Shown piece after piece: positions 21,821 through 33,815 of a stretch of DNA of 64,000 nt; position 1 is the first letter of the stretch, and every line of letters begins with the position of its first letter. A model generated the notes under the pieces. That model did no database searches. It had not been told where the DNA came from and saw only the letters and a program-made list of their open reading frames with translations. The stretch comes from Perilla frutescens. Lineage: Eukaryota; Streptophyta; Magnoliopsida; Lamiales; Lamiaceae. Where the stretch lies: NCBI GenBank assembly GCA_026008535.1, contig BRKX01000014.1, forward strand, positions 39,500,506 to 39,564,505. The letters run 5' to 3'. The position numbers and the translations under genes are program-made.

Positions 21821-23443
21821 AGTTTTTGGCGCCGTTGCCGGGGACTAAATGATTTAGTTGTGTTATTATGATAAGGATTGCATTGTTAATCTAGATATTA
21901 TTTTTTAGTTTTTGTTTTTCATTTCTTGTTTGTTTGGATTTTGTTTTATTTTTGAAGGTTGAGTAAGGAAGTGGAATGGGCGGACAAAATGTCGAAGGAA
22001 TCGGGACGCGGACGTCTTGTGTCATCTTGCCTTCTCTAATCATTTGTGAGCTCATCTAAGGTGAACCACTACTTTCCTTCGAACTTATTCTCACTTAGTG
22101 TCGAATAAGTTTGGGGGAAGGAAGTGTGGTTATCTTGGATCTCTCCTTCTTTTTGTGTGTTCTATGTGTTTCATTACATATAGGTTGCATTGTTTGATTT
22201 TGTTTTTATTTTTTGTTTTGTTTATTTATTTGCACGTTTAAATGCTTTAAATAACCGGAGGCTTTGGAGGTTGATTTTTGATTTTGTGGAGATTTGTGGT
22301 TGAAAATGGTTGAAGTGTGGATTGGGTTGTTAAGTTGCTTATGATGAGATGGTTTGTTGAGAAAATGACATGAAAGCATGGTATGACTTGGTGATATTTG
22401 GCTTGATATATTCTTAAGTGCATTGTCTTTTGAACTTGGCTGAACCCATGTGAGTTTTGAGCCGAAGATTGCTTTGTTCTTACAATCTTTTCTTGCTTGT
22501 GTGGTAATCATGCATACTTGTTTGTCTCTAGAACTTGCATTGTGTCTAATTCGAAATTACAATAGTGTACTTGATGACTTGAAAATGATTTAAGGCCATC
22601 TTTTGTCTAGCCCACTCTATCCAAATTTTACCATTTCACACTATAAATCCTTTGTTAGCCCCTTTGAGCCTAAGACGATACTCATTTTTTCTACCTTGGG
22701 TTGGGAATGAGTAGTGATGAGAAATTAATGCTTATGAGAAATTTGGAGTGCTTGAAATGAAAAATGTCATATTCTAGAGTATTTTGAGTTGAAAATGTCA
22801 AATTACCCCTCTTAGCTCTCACAATGAAAGAAAAAAAATGTTGAAAAGAATAAAGAAAAAAAAAATGGTTCACATTCGATCATTGAATAGAAAGATTAAG
22901 AAAGGGTAATAATATTGTTTATCATGAGAAAGTTTCTAGACTTTAAGGTTTGTGAAGCACGGAAGGTGGAAGAGAACTTGTATAGTTCTACTTGGTTGAT
23001 AATGCAAAAATTTGGGTTTAATGATTAATTATTGATAGTCAATTGGCCAAACAATCCCTACCTTACCAAACAGCCTCCGTTCTAAACTTGAACAAGTCCT
23101 TAATGATTCATGTTTGAAAGCATACATAAGTGATGGAGATGATAGACTCTTTACAAGCATATGGTTGACTATTTGTATGACTTGATTTTGAGTGTAAACA
23201 CTTATAGCCTAAACACTTGAGTGAAGAGCGATCTTTCTATATTCGAGAGGTTACAAGTTATTTTGGCAATGCATTGTAGAATTTTTCTAGGCTCGTTGAT
23301 CTTTGAATATCATGCTTGAATGTACAAAATGTGTTTTGAATCTTTGAAGCAATTTCCATCCTTATATCCACACGTCATCATTTAAACATTCATCTCTTTT
23401 CTTCTTTGTTTGGGGACAAACAAGCTTTTAAGTTTGGGGGAGT
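21821..23443 (+). mobile_element. LARD interior 1, non-coding
   Basis: 1623 bp with no domain recognised. It contains a short start-like ATGGGCGGACAAAATGTCG near 21975 and a TTAGCCCCTTTGAGCC block near 22655 that also occurs in interior 2. It ends in polypurine tract AAGTTTGGGGGAGT. Minus-strand frames of about 100 codons here repeat in interior 2 only because the DNA is nearly identical. Confidence 0.8.
21827..21845 (+). other. Primer-binding site, tRNA-Asp type
   Basis: TGGCGCCGTTGCCGGGGAC is the site used by Tat/Athila-group gypsy elements and complements the 3' end of plant tRNA-Asp. It lies six bases after the LTR end. Confidence 0.85.
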
Positions 23444-24892
23444 TGATAAGTGGTGTTTTTGCACAACATTTTGAGGTTGAAATGAAGTGAATTGAAGAGT
23501 TTTGCATGTGCTTTAACCCAAATTTCACTTTTAACCTCCCGATTTGGAAGTTTTGATTGTTGTTTGATTTTCACAGGAAATGGAGAATTAATCAATGAAT
23601 ATTTGAGTGATGCAAAGCCATGAGAAGATAGATAATCGAATGAGGAAGGCGCTGCAAGTTGAATCACCTCAATCGGATAAGAAATGAGGGAGAACAGAGT
23701 AAAACCATGAAAGGTGTCGGTGCAGAGTTGCTGGCATGAGTGGAAGCGCGACCGGAGGCGCGACCAGCCTGCACTCGCGCCAGAGACAAGATTTTCTTCA
23801 ATCGGGGCGCGACCGAGGGCGCGACCAGGGGCACGACTGAGCCCGTGTCGCGCCCCCAGTCCAAATTTTCGGATCTGGGCTTCTTCTTCTTCTTATTTGG
23901 CGATCTCTCTACATTACACACACACATTCATTTCCAAAAAAATCCCCAACACCCAAATCTCCTCTCTACCTCTCATTTTCTCCTCCCACACCTCAAAACC
24001 CTAGCCACCATCTAACCCACACCCTAGCTAGGATTTCCACCTAGCTAGGGTGAATAAGGAGTTATGGCTTGAAGACGGAGCAAAGAGGAAACGAGCAGAG
24101 CAAGAGATGGATTCGATGTCCAACTTCCGGGTTGTATCAAGTTTCTTTTCTTGTTTTTGTCTTTGATTTTCTATGAAATAATTTAATCCTTATATTTGTA
24201 TTGATGTTAGGTTATATTATCTTGTATTTTAGGATTGTGATTATTTGGATATTTATGTATTTATTTTTCTATGGATTGTTTATTGCCCTATTTCATTTTC
24301 TTGTGCCTATGCTATGTATTTGTGTTGATTAATTGATCACTAATTTACACAATATTATCTATTGATTCAAAAATCGAGAGATGAGTCTCAATAGATGAAC
24401 CCTAGGCACGAGACACCTATGTCGATAAATTCGAGAGAATTGAGGCTTAGTGTGAGGGCTAGAAATCTTAGGAGTTTTTGGTAAGTACATGTGTAAGATT
24501 CGTTCGGAGACGGTGAACCTAGCATGTACCCTCCAAGCTTAAGTGTCTCGAGAGAGAGCTTAGACGAGATTTTCCTAGTGAAATTTAACACCACAAATAG
24601 ACATTCAATAGGATCTTTAGTGCCAAGTACCGAAGAAATCAATCCTAAAAGTACCTCTACCTTCTTGTCCCATTCTCCATTTATTTTTCCCATTTATTTA
24701 TTGCTTTCTTTAGTTTAGATTAGTTAGATTTCTGTTTATCTTATCGTCTAGATAACGATTGAGGTCCGATATTATATTACACGCAATTAGGTCTAATTAG
24801 TCTCTGTGGATACGATATTCTTGCTTGATATATATACTATAATTGCACCGTACACTTGCGGTATAATTTTAGTCGAATAAAAAAGTCGAACA
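23444..24892 (+). mobile_element. LARD LTR 2, shared by both units
   Basis: 1449 bp. It is preceded by a polypurine tract and followed by a PBS, so it acts as 3' LTR of the left unit and 5' LTR of the right unit. Such shared LTRs arise by unequal or LTR-LTR recombination. Confidence 0.9.
24021..24051 (+). other. Stem-loop in LARD LTR 2
   Basis: A perfect copy of the 12-bp stem-loop at 20949-20979. Confidence 0.8.
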
Positions 24893-26485
24893 AGTTTTTG
24901 GCGCCGTTGCCGGGGACTAAATGATTTAGTTGTGTTATTATGATAAGGATTGCATTGTTAATCTAGATATTGTTTTTTAGTTTTTGTTTTTCATTTCTTG
25001 TTTGTTTGGATTTTGTTTTATTTTTGAAGGTTGAGTAAGGAAGTGGAATGGGCGGACAAAATGTCGGAGGAATCCGGACGCGGACGTCTTGTGTCATCTT
25101 GCCTTCTCTAATCATTTGTGAGCTCATCTAAGGTGAACCACTACTTTCCTTCAAACTTATTCTCACTTAGTGTCGAATAAGTTTGGGGAAAGGAAGTGTG
25201 GTTATCTTGGATCTCTCCTTCTTTTTGTGTGTTCTATGTGTTTCATTGCATATAGGTTGCATTGTTTGATTTTGTTTTTATTTTTTGTTTTGTTTATTTA
25301 TTTGCACGTTTAAATGCTTTAAATAACCGGAGGCTTTGGAGGTTGATTTTTGATTTTGTGGAGATTTGTGGTTGAAAATGGTTGAAGTGTGGATTGGGTT
25401 GAGAAAATGACATGAAAGCATGGTATGACTTGGTGATATTTGGCACGATATATTCTTAAGTGCATTGTCTTTTGAACTTGGTTGAACCCATGTGAGTTTT
25501 GAGCCGAAGATTGCTTTGTTCTTACAATCTTTTCTTGCTTGTGTGGTAATCATGCATACTTGTTTGTCTCTAGAAATTGCATTGTGTCTAATTTGAAATT
25601 ACAATAGTGTGCTTGATGACTTGAAAATGATTTAAGGCCATCTTTTGTCTAGCCCACTCTATCCAAATTTTACCATTTCACACTATAAATCCCTTGTTAG
25701 CCCCTTTGAGCCTAAGACGATACTCATTTTTTCTACCTTGGGTTGGGAATGAGTAGTGATGAGAAATTAATGCTTATGAGAAATTTGGAGTGCTTGAAAT
25801 GAAAAATGTCATATTCTAGAGTATTTTGAGTTGAAAATGTCAAATTACCCCTCTTAGCTCTCACAATGAAAGAAAAAAAAATGTTGAAAAGAATAAAGAA
25901 AAAAAAAATGGTTCATATTCGATCATTGAAAAGAAAGAGTAAGAAAGGGTAATAATATTGTTTATCATGAGAAAGTTTCTAGACTTTGAGGTTTGTGAAG
26001 CATGGAAGGTGGAAGAGAACTTGTATAGTTCTACTTGGTTGATAATGCAAAAATTTGGGTTTAATGACTAATTATTGAAAGTCAATTGGCCAAACAATCC
26101 CTACCTTACCAAAGAGCCTCCGTTCTAAACTTGAACAGTCCTTAATGATTCTTGTTTGAAAGCATACATAAGTGATGGAGATGATAGACTCTTTACAAGC
26201 ATATGGTTGACTATTTGTATGACTTGATTTTGAGTGTAAACACTTATAGCCTAAACACTTGAGTGAAGAGCGATCTTTCTATATTCGAGAGGTTACAAGT
26301 TATTTTGGCAATGCATTGTAGAATTTTTCTAGGCTCGTTGATCTTTGAATATCATGCTTGAATGTACAAAATGTGTTTTGAATCTTTGAAGCAATTTCCA
26401 TCCTTATATCCACACGTCATCATTTAAACATTCATCTCTTTTCTTCTCTGTTTGGGGACAAACAAGCTTTTAAGTTTGGGAGAGT
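24893..26485 (+). mobile_element. LARD interior 2, non-coding
   Basis: 1593 bp, colinear with interior 1 except for a 30-bp deletion near 25400. The polypurine tract reads AAGTTTGGGAGAGT, with one G changed to A, which may impair plus-strand priming. No coding domain. Confidence 0.85.
24899..24917 (+). other. Primer-binding site, tRNA-Asp type, second unit
   Basis: Identical to the site at 21827-21845. Confidence 0.85.
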
Positions 26486-27934
26486 TGATAAGTGGTGTTT
26501 TTGCACAACATTTTGAGGTTGAAATGAAGTGAATTGAAGAGTTTTGCATGTGCTTTAACCCAAATTGCACTTTTAACCTCCCGATTTGGAAGTTTTGTTT
26601 GTTGTTTGACTTTCACAGGAAATGGAGAATTAATCAATGAATATTTGAGTGATCCAAAGACATGAGAAGATAGATAATCGAATGAGGAACACGCTGCAAG
26701 TTGAATCACCTCAATCGGATAAGAAATGAGGGAGAACGGAGCAAAACCGTGAAAGGTGTCGGTGCAGAGTTGCTGGCGCGAGTGGCAGCGCGACCGGAGG
26801 CGCGACTAGCCTGCACTCGCGCCAGAGACAAGATTTTCTTCAATCGGGGCGCGACCGAGGGCGCGACCAGGGGCACGACTGAGCCCGTGTCGCGCCCCCA
26901 GTCCAAATTTTCGGATCTGGGCTTCTTCTTCTTCTTATTTGGCGATCTCTCTACATTACACACACACATTCATTTCCAAAAAAATTCCCAACACCCAAAT
27001 CTCCTCTCTACCTCTCATTTTCTCCTCCCACACCTCAAAACCCTAGCCACCATCTAACCCACACCCTAGCTAGGATTTCCACCTAGCTAGAGTGAATAAG
27101 GAGTGATGGCTTGAAGACGGAGCAAAGAGGAGACGAGCGGAGCAAGAGATGGATTCGATGTCCAACTTCCGGGTTGTATCAAGTTTCTTTTCTTGTTTTT
27201 GTCTTTGATTTTCTATGAGATAATTTAATCCTTATATTTGTATTGATGTTAGGTTATATTATCTTGTATTTTAGGATTGTGATTATTTGGATATTTATGT
27301 ATTTATTTTTCTATAGATTGTTTATTGCCCTATTTCATTTTCTTGTGCTTATGCTATGTATTTGTGTTGATTAATTGATCACTAATTTACACAATATTAT
27401 CTATTGATTCAAAAATCGAGAGATGAGTCTCAATAGACGAACCCTAGGCACGAGACACCTATGCCGATAAATTCGAGAGAATTGAGGCTTAGTGTGAAGG
27501 CTAGAAATCTTAGGAGTTTTTGGTAAGTACATGTGTAAGATTCGTTCGGAGACGGTGAACCTAGCATGTACCCTCCAAACTTAAGTGTCTCGAGAGAGAG
27601 CTTAGACGAGATTTCCCTAGTGAAATTTAGCACCACAAATAGACATTCAATAGGATCTTTAGTGCCAAGTACCGAAGAAATTAATCCTAAAAGTACCTCT
27701 ACCTTCTTGTCCCATTCTCCATTTATTTTTCCCGTTTATTTATTGCTTTCTTTAGTTTAGATTAGTTAGATTTCTGTTTATCTTATCGTCTAGATAACGA
27801 TTGAGGTCCGATATTATATTACACGCAATTAGGTCTAATTAGTCTCTGTGGATACGATACTCTTGCTCGCTATATATACTATAATCACACCGTACACTTG
27901 CGGTATAATTTTAGTCGAATAAAAAAGTCGAACA
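26486..27934 (+). mobile_element. LARD LTR 3
   Basis: 1449 bp, ending GTCGAACA and followed directly by copia gag sequence. The 12-bp stem-loop at 27063-27093 has one mismatch. Confidence 0.9.
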
Positions 27935-28460
27935 GCAATTTAGCCGCCTGAAGATCTATGAGCAGTTCAGTCAGGCTGACATCTCTTTTAATCATGTTAA
28001 AATTCAGCCTGAACTGCTCAAACTTCAAGGACAAGCTATGAAGAACAATATCGATTTGAGAATCGTCATCTAGCTCTCCATTAGAGTCAGACATTCTGGC
28101 ATCCATTAGCTTCTTCATTGCCAAATGGCGTGCCGAGCGATTCTGATGATCGAATAGCTGCCTAAGGTTGTACATGATATCATAAGCGGTTTTCATAGGC
28201 TCATGCTGATCTTGCAACACACTTGACATAGATGCCAAGATGTAACAGCGCGCTATCTCATTAGACCTAACCCACTTATCATATGCATCCTTTTGGGCTT
28301 CGTCAGAACCCTCATCTGGCTGTGGTGGAGAAACCTCATCAAGTACAAACTTGTGTCCCTCAGCAACAAGAACTAAGTTAAGGTTACGAAGCCAGTCATT
28401 CTAGTTTTCACCGACAAGTTTGTTTTCTTTGAGGATTGAGGACAGATTGGGGAGTGCCAT
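27935..28460 (-). pseudogene. Copia gag N-terminal part, copy 1
   Basis: The start codon at 28458-28460 opens MALPNLSSI, followed by a WLRNLNLVLVAEGHKFVLDE gag motif. The Tyr codon before NDW is TAG here and TAC in copy 2. From 28238 the frame is open (YDIMYNLRQLFDHQNRSARH, SLTELLIDLQAA) to the array junction at 27935. Compared with copy 2 it lacks about 60 bp (20 codons) after DARMSDS, an in-frame deletion. Confidence 0.85.
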
Positions 28461-30618
28461 TGATGATATGAAATAACTGAAATTAAAACATGCAGTACAG
28501 TCACAAAACACGTTTAGGATAAACAGTATATAATCGAAAACCTCACAAAAATTATATACTTTTCCACCGACACTTTAAAAACGTCTTTTATAAGCCACGA
28601 TAGTGTGGACATTTATAAAATTCATTTTTAAATAGGTTAAACCTTTAATTTGCCTCCAGTTGAGTTTCCTTACAACAAGCAAATTAAAAGCTGGATAATA
28701 ACACGGTCATGTAATCGTCTAACTGATAAGCCACGATCGTGTGGACGTTTATCAATAAATTACATCTAAGTGTTCACACCATTATCTTCGCACCAAGATC
28801 ACTACTCGAATTTAACCGCTCCAGATGGAGGAGTCAGTTAGTTCTAATAGTGTTCTATAGCTATCCATTTAGGAGATTTAATTTCTAGAGAAATCTGTGA
28901 TATGACACATCCAATATGGAGGAAGACCGATGTCAACGCGCATGCCCATCACTTCTCAATTAAACAAGATTTTAATGGAGACCGTATGAGATTTCTACAT
29001 AGTTTGGTATGAATCTCTCCCACTTAGTTATTTATGTTTGAGGTTTCATTTTATCCCATTATCGAACATGCAAACATTACATAAAATGATAAACATCCAT
29101 TGCATGCTTCAACATTATAAGCAACAGTAATATTCCAACTATCATGGCTTATATCTCATGTTGATTGATGAGATAAAACTGGAAAGTCAGCTCCGGAAAC
29201 AGGGCTGGAACCGCCGCCCACTTCACCGCGCCTCGCCGAAAACCCTAGCTCCATTTTAGAGTTTCGGGACGTGAACCGGTGAACCTTCCTTTCTTGGTGC
29301 TGAACCACTTTCATTCTTTGAGTTGAACTCCGATCTTTATTCAATACAGACTATCTATTCCAAAAGGAAAAATCTAATATTGCTAGAATAAAAATTACAA
29401 CTCAAAAACTCGGTCTAACAGCTTTATATTTATTACATTAAAATAATGTAAAATAAAACCTAGACCTAATCCATGGATTTTCTCATGGATTAAAATCACG
29501 TAGCCAAACCGGCATACGGCCAAACATTCATTCAACATAAACATACATCACATAAAATAAAGGAGCCATGATAGTTGGTAAACCTGCAAACAAACACTGT
29601 CTACAAATCCAACAATCATATATTATATGATCCACATAAAATAACATATGATATCTATGCATGAATATTAAATAATATTCGAATTTAACAATTAATTAAA
29701 TTAATTAATTCGATATTATCCACAAGATAAAAATTAGAAATTAAAAATAATTATCCACCAATTTTAAACTTGCAATTTTCGAAAATATTACTAAAATAAA
29801 TCCGGAAATTATTTAAAATTATCCACCAAATTTATTTAATATTTTGAAGCCACCCTAATTCAATAATAATTGGATATTTTTATATAAATCAAGAATCTAA
29901 TCCAAATATTATCAATAAGAATCTAAATCTTTAAGGATAAGGTTTGAAGATTTGATCCACTACAAAATCTTCCAAAACCTATCCAAAATTAAATTCTTAT
30001 CACAATTGGATTTTGATAATTATTTGTATATATCCAAAAATCACCTTATCCAATTCTAATACATAGATTTTTGAAAATAACTAGATTAATAAATCTAGAA
30101 TTTTGATCCACTTCAATTCTTCCAAATTTAAAAATCTATTTTCAAATCTATCTATTTTAAAATTAGGTAAATTAAGATATACATCAAATCTTAATCCAAT
30201 TCTCATAATTTTCAAACCACATCCAAATAAAATCTGGAATTTTTGATCTTGATCAAAACATCATCCAAATTTTAATTCTAGTGACCGAAAATTTAAGAAA
30301 AAATTAGGGAATTTTTTAACTTCAATTTTCTGAAAAATTGAAGACCAAATTTTCGATTAACATCATGAAATAAATCTAAAAATTTGAAGAACATCAAATA
30401 TCATCCCAAATTTAATTCCATGACCATCAAAAATTCCAAGAACATCAAAACTAAAATTTTCGAATTGCATCAAAAATTTATCCAAGTTTTGAACACCATA
30501 AAAATCGAAATACATGCACAATTAAATCTGAAAATTTAAACACCATAAATTTATCATCAAATTTAATATGTAGTTCGAATTTCATGTTTGGATTAATCCT
30601 AGAACAGTGCCAAAACCC
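28461..30618 (-). other. Long leader of copia copy 1
   Basis: About 2.1 kb between PBS and gag start, very AT-rich, with no long ORF; a 62-codon frame at 29156-29344 has no support. It is colinear with 36438-38573 of copy 2. It carries two copies of a palindrome-containing motif (28590-28616 and 28725-28752). Confidence 0.75.
28590..28752 (-). repeat. Repeated palindromic motif in copia leader
   Basis: ATAAGCCACGAT(A/C)GTGTGGAC followed by (A/G)TTTAT occurs at 28590-28616 and 28725-28752, about 135 bp apart. In the second the core CACGATCGTG is a perfect palindrome. Both are kept in copy 2 (36553-36580 and 36690-36719). It may be an RNA structure of the leader such as a packaging or dimer signal; this is inference. 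Confidence 0.6.
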
Positions 30619-30630
30619 GCTCTGATACCA
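30619..30630 (-). other. Primer-binding site of copia copy 1
   Basis: TGGTATCAGAGC on the minus strand, exact tRNA-Met match, two bases from the LTR end. Confidence 0.9.
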
Positions 30631-30632
30631 GT

Positions 30633-32062
30633 TGTTGGGGTTTTTTCGAATTAAACCACCGCAGGATCATTTGGTTGTTCATTAATTCATGTTCATGCAA
30701 ATCATATTTTTTATGTCACATGCATGTTTATCACGTCACGCACAAAACCATGCAAAATGAATCTAATAAAGCGAAAGACATAGATTCGAATTACTTACAA
30801 TTGTCAGACGGTCTGAGGACAAGATTACAGGACTAATCTTGCTGTTGAATGAATACAGTAAATGACGCCACCTATGTCAAAATTGTCTACTACACAATTC
30901 CACTACAAGATCTTCTGTTGTATTCCCGGACTGTATCTAGATTCAAAATGGGCTGAAATCTACTAGATAAAGTTGTGAAATCTGTGGATAACTTTGAGAG
31001 ACAAAGAGGGGCTGATTTCTTATTGCTCAAATTTTTACCTCCCCTTCTCCTATTTATAGGGAGGTGGGCGAAAATTACATCTCCAAACCCTACTAGGTTT
31101 GGGCCTCTATCTCAAGTTCAATATCCAGTCCACTATCAGTCAATTGGGCTACAACAGGGATCTAGAAGAATATTAAATTGGCCCACTAATTTATTTAATA
31201 TCCAATATCCAATAAACTTAGGATATAATTAAATAAATTAAGTTTTACTTTTATTCCACTAAAGAAGTAAAACTGACCTACCAATTTAATACATATTTAC
31301 GAATATGCTTTCTCCTTTAGTCCAGCCATTCTCCGTGTTTAAGATCTAATGTTCATTAATTAATTATGTCAGCCTCTGACAGCTATAATTAATTAACATC
31401 TAAAACCTTGAGTAGTACCACACAAGCTTTACCATGTAAGGAATAAATTCCACCTGCAAGGTTTCAACATGAACTTGTGTTTCCTCAAGAGAACATCATC
31501 AACCTGGCGCACCAGGACACGGTGCTCATGCATACTACTCGAGACATCATGTATACATTGTTATTACCCAAGATATCGAATTCGATCTACGAAAAGATCT
31601 CACCCATTGATAAATCAAAGTAATAAACAACGCACATATATGCTCGCCAATATCACATGAGTTCAGAACCCGAACTCTGTGGATCTTTATTCTCTCAGTA
31701 ACTGGGTCAGAGACAGAGAATAGTATCCTATCGTGATCCTCCTCAATACACTAACAAGTGTACTAGAATAATCAGTTAGTCAAGATAAACTAACTTATCA
31801 GATTATTCTACGGTGTACCGATGGTGTGTTCAGGACCATCTAAGCAGTGAGCTCTTTAATTCATTACAAGAATCTAAAGATATGATCTTACCGTGTGACT
31901 CCCCACACCATATCATTTACAATGTAAGTATATGGAACATTGCATAAAACAATTATAGAACATAATCTAAATGCAAACAGTAACTGCAATAACTTTCATT
32001 TCATATCATTATATCATCAGAAAAGTATACAAGGACAAGTCTTCCAGTATACAAAACTAACA
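30633..32062 (-). mobile_element. Copia LTR shared by copies 1 and 2
   Basis: 1430 bp. Its left side adjoins the PBS of copy 1 and its right side adjoins a polypurine tract belonging to copy 2, so it is the 5' LTR of one and the 3' LTR of the other. Near-identical to 15496-16925. Confidence 0.85.
31050..31059 (-). promoter_or_regulatory. LTR TATA box
   Basis: CTATAAATAG on the minus strand in the same context as 15913-15922. Confidence 0.75.
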
Positions 32063-32108
32063 ATCTCCCACTTATACTTGAAGCATGTCTTTAAAGCATA
32101 ATAACTAA
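32063..32108 (-). mobile_element. Polypurine tract and 3' end stub of copia copy 2
   Basis: AAGTGGGAGAT on the minus strand abuts the LTR, and the next 35 bases match 16937-16972 of copy 1. The match stops at about 32108, where gypsy sequence begins; the rest of pol (RNase H, RT, integrase) of copy 2 is gone. Confidence 0.8.
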
Positions 32109-32173
32109 TACCCTGATATCGCTTATCATGGTTAGTAAATTTCGGGACGAAATTTTCTTTAAGGGGGCTAGGA
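32109..32173 (+). mobile_element. 3' internal stub and PPT of a plus-strand gypsy element
   Basis: AATTTCGGGACGAAATTTTC is the codon tail found at the end of chromovirus pol genes, followed by TTTAAGGGGGCTAGGA as polypurine tract before TGTAACACCCC. Only about 65 bp of interior remain. Confidence 0.8.
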
Positions 32174-32879
32174 TGTAACACCCCAGATTTTCGAATAAAA
32201 TTCAAAAGATTGTTAATGGTAATTAATTAGTTAAGGAAGAAATTTAAATGAGGTTAATTAAGGTCGGATGTCAGTCACGACTTTAAGGGTCAGTTTTGTG
32301 AAAATTGTCTTTTCGGAAAATGTGATCCTAATTCTTTTATGGCCATTCATGGTCTCGTTAGAAAGGTTTTAATTTAAGGAGTATGCTGGTGTTTTCAGAT
32401 TTTAATTCTGAAGTCATTTGATTTTCCGGTGATGAAAAACGTATTTAAGAGAGGAATGAATAGTAACTTTTGCGTGCGTTCGTGTTTTGAGAAATTTATG
32501 AAATCCTCCTCGTTGATCCGAGTCTAGTTTTGTTAGGCCCCACTTATGGGAAATGACTCAAGGATTCCGTTGGCATTCACGGATTTCCATTCTGAGGTCA
32601 ATCGAACGCTCGGGAGCAAAATCTGTCAGTCGAAGTGAATAGTAAAAAGTAATTCCAGAAAGGGAATCCTTGCTCGTCTTTCTTCTGACGACCCCATCTT
32701 CTTCACGAATCAAGTTGGTTCACTAGTATTCGAGCCAATGAGTCTCCCGATATTTTTATATTTCGTGTCTGAAGTCATTTGGACCTCGACATCGAATAAA
32801 GCAGCTTTTAACCGAACCCGAGTTAACTTTTGCAGTGTTCCGCACTGGAGTAGCTTCTCAAGGAAGCCAAACTCCCTCC

Positions 32880-32887
32880 TATAAATA
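32880..32887 (+). promoter_or_regulatory. TATA box of gypsy LTR
   Basis: TATAAATA after CTCCCTCC, about 700 bp into the LTR, followed by sequence of leader character. Confidence 0.7.
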
Positions 32888-33639
32888 AGGGACCACCTCT
32901 TTTGCTTTCACTTGCTCATTAACCATCCATTCACTTCTAAATCGAGAGAGTGAGAAGCTTTGAAAGCCAAGAAAGTTCTGCCGAAGTAGAAAGCGTACTT
33001 CGTGAGTGTTCTGCAAGATGACGAGCGGAGTGGCGTGGAAGGAATGCGGTAAGGAAATGTGCTAGGGGCACCGTTGGGTCGTAGCAGGTGGCTCTGCCAC
33101 CGTTGCGACTCGATGAGACGCCGAGCTAGCCACTTTCCTTCGACGCACCTAACCCCGTCCATTCTTGTTCGTCGGTCTCGATTCCATTTTCTTTTCCGTC
33201 TTTTAAATTCCGCATTTACTTTCCGTTCTTTACGTTCTTCATGTTCTTCATTATTGCTCATTTACCCTCCGTCTAAGTTGTATTTCGATTCATATTGAAG
33301 TTCCAAGTTAATAACGTTTACATTATATTTCTCGCTTTATTCATGTCGTTATTATTCTTAAGATTAGCCTCGTTTATTTCGTTTAAATTCCGTTCAAAGC
33401 TATATTTAAGATTTCATCATTATTCTAAAAATTAAGGAGGATTATCGTGTGTATGCCATTGTAAATGCCAATTTCTTTTCAAATTAAAAGCATGCCATTT
33501 CATGTTAATTTAAATATATCTAAGCATGTTTTTAGAATTTTATTATAGAGTGCTCTTCGTGTTCTTCGTGTTCGTCGAAAGGAATCAACGAACACAAAGA
33601 ACCCAGTTGAAGAGTGGCCCAGAAACTGGGCAGAAGAGA

Positions 33640-33815
33640 GAGAAAGAAGGAGCCCCCGGAGGGGGGAGGGGGGGATGCGCCGCCGGGCCACACCCCCCTC
33701 GGCCCTCAAGGAGCCTGCAGCGGGGGGGGAGCCCGCCGGCGCACCCCTGCACCGCGGCGGGGGCTGCCCACCGGCGCCTATGTGCGCTGCGGCGCCCCCC
33801 TTCCCCGTGTAGTTT
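33640..33815. other. GC-rich island inside a gypsy LTR
   Basis: A block of mostly G and C with several G runs of four to nine, inside DNA that is otherwise about two-thirds AT. Overlapping frames on both strands (33500-33913) are open only because of this composition. It may form G-quadruplex or stem structures, or be a captured GC-rich fragment. Confidence 0.7.

Larger units (their letters stand above)
20372..27934 (+). mobile_element. Non-autonomous gypsy-like tandem array (LTR-int-LTR-int-LTR)
   Basis: Three LTRs of exactly 1449 bp and two interiors of 1623 and 1593 bp alternate in the same orientation. Each interior starts with a tRNA-Asp PBS and ends with a polypurine tract, and has no gag or pol domain, so the element is a LARD-type derivative that must use proteins of another element. 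It sits inside the copia gag with flanks GAAAT (20367-20371) and GCAAT (27935-27939), a 5-bp target duplication with one change. The PBS and the U5 sequence suggest a Tat/Athila-group partner. Confidence 0.85.
15496..32062 (-). mobile_element. Minus-strand Ty1/copia element, copy 1
   Basis: Bounded by two 1430-bp LTRs that are nearly identical by eye, with PBS at 30619-30630 and polypurine tract at 16926-16936. After removing the 7563-bp foreign array (20372-27934) and its duplicated target the element is about 9.0 kb. Gene order on the minus strand is a 2.1-kb leader, gag, protease, integrase, RT, RNase H. At least seven stop codons interrupt it, most explicable by C-to-T change. The lineage within copia was not resolved. 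Confidence 0.85.

Noticed and set aside
22206..22511. 101-codon minus-strand frame in both LARD interiors
   Set aside because: Conserved only because the interiors are near-identical; the second copy lacks ten codons by a 30-bp deletion and no domain is recognisable.
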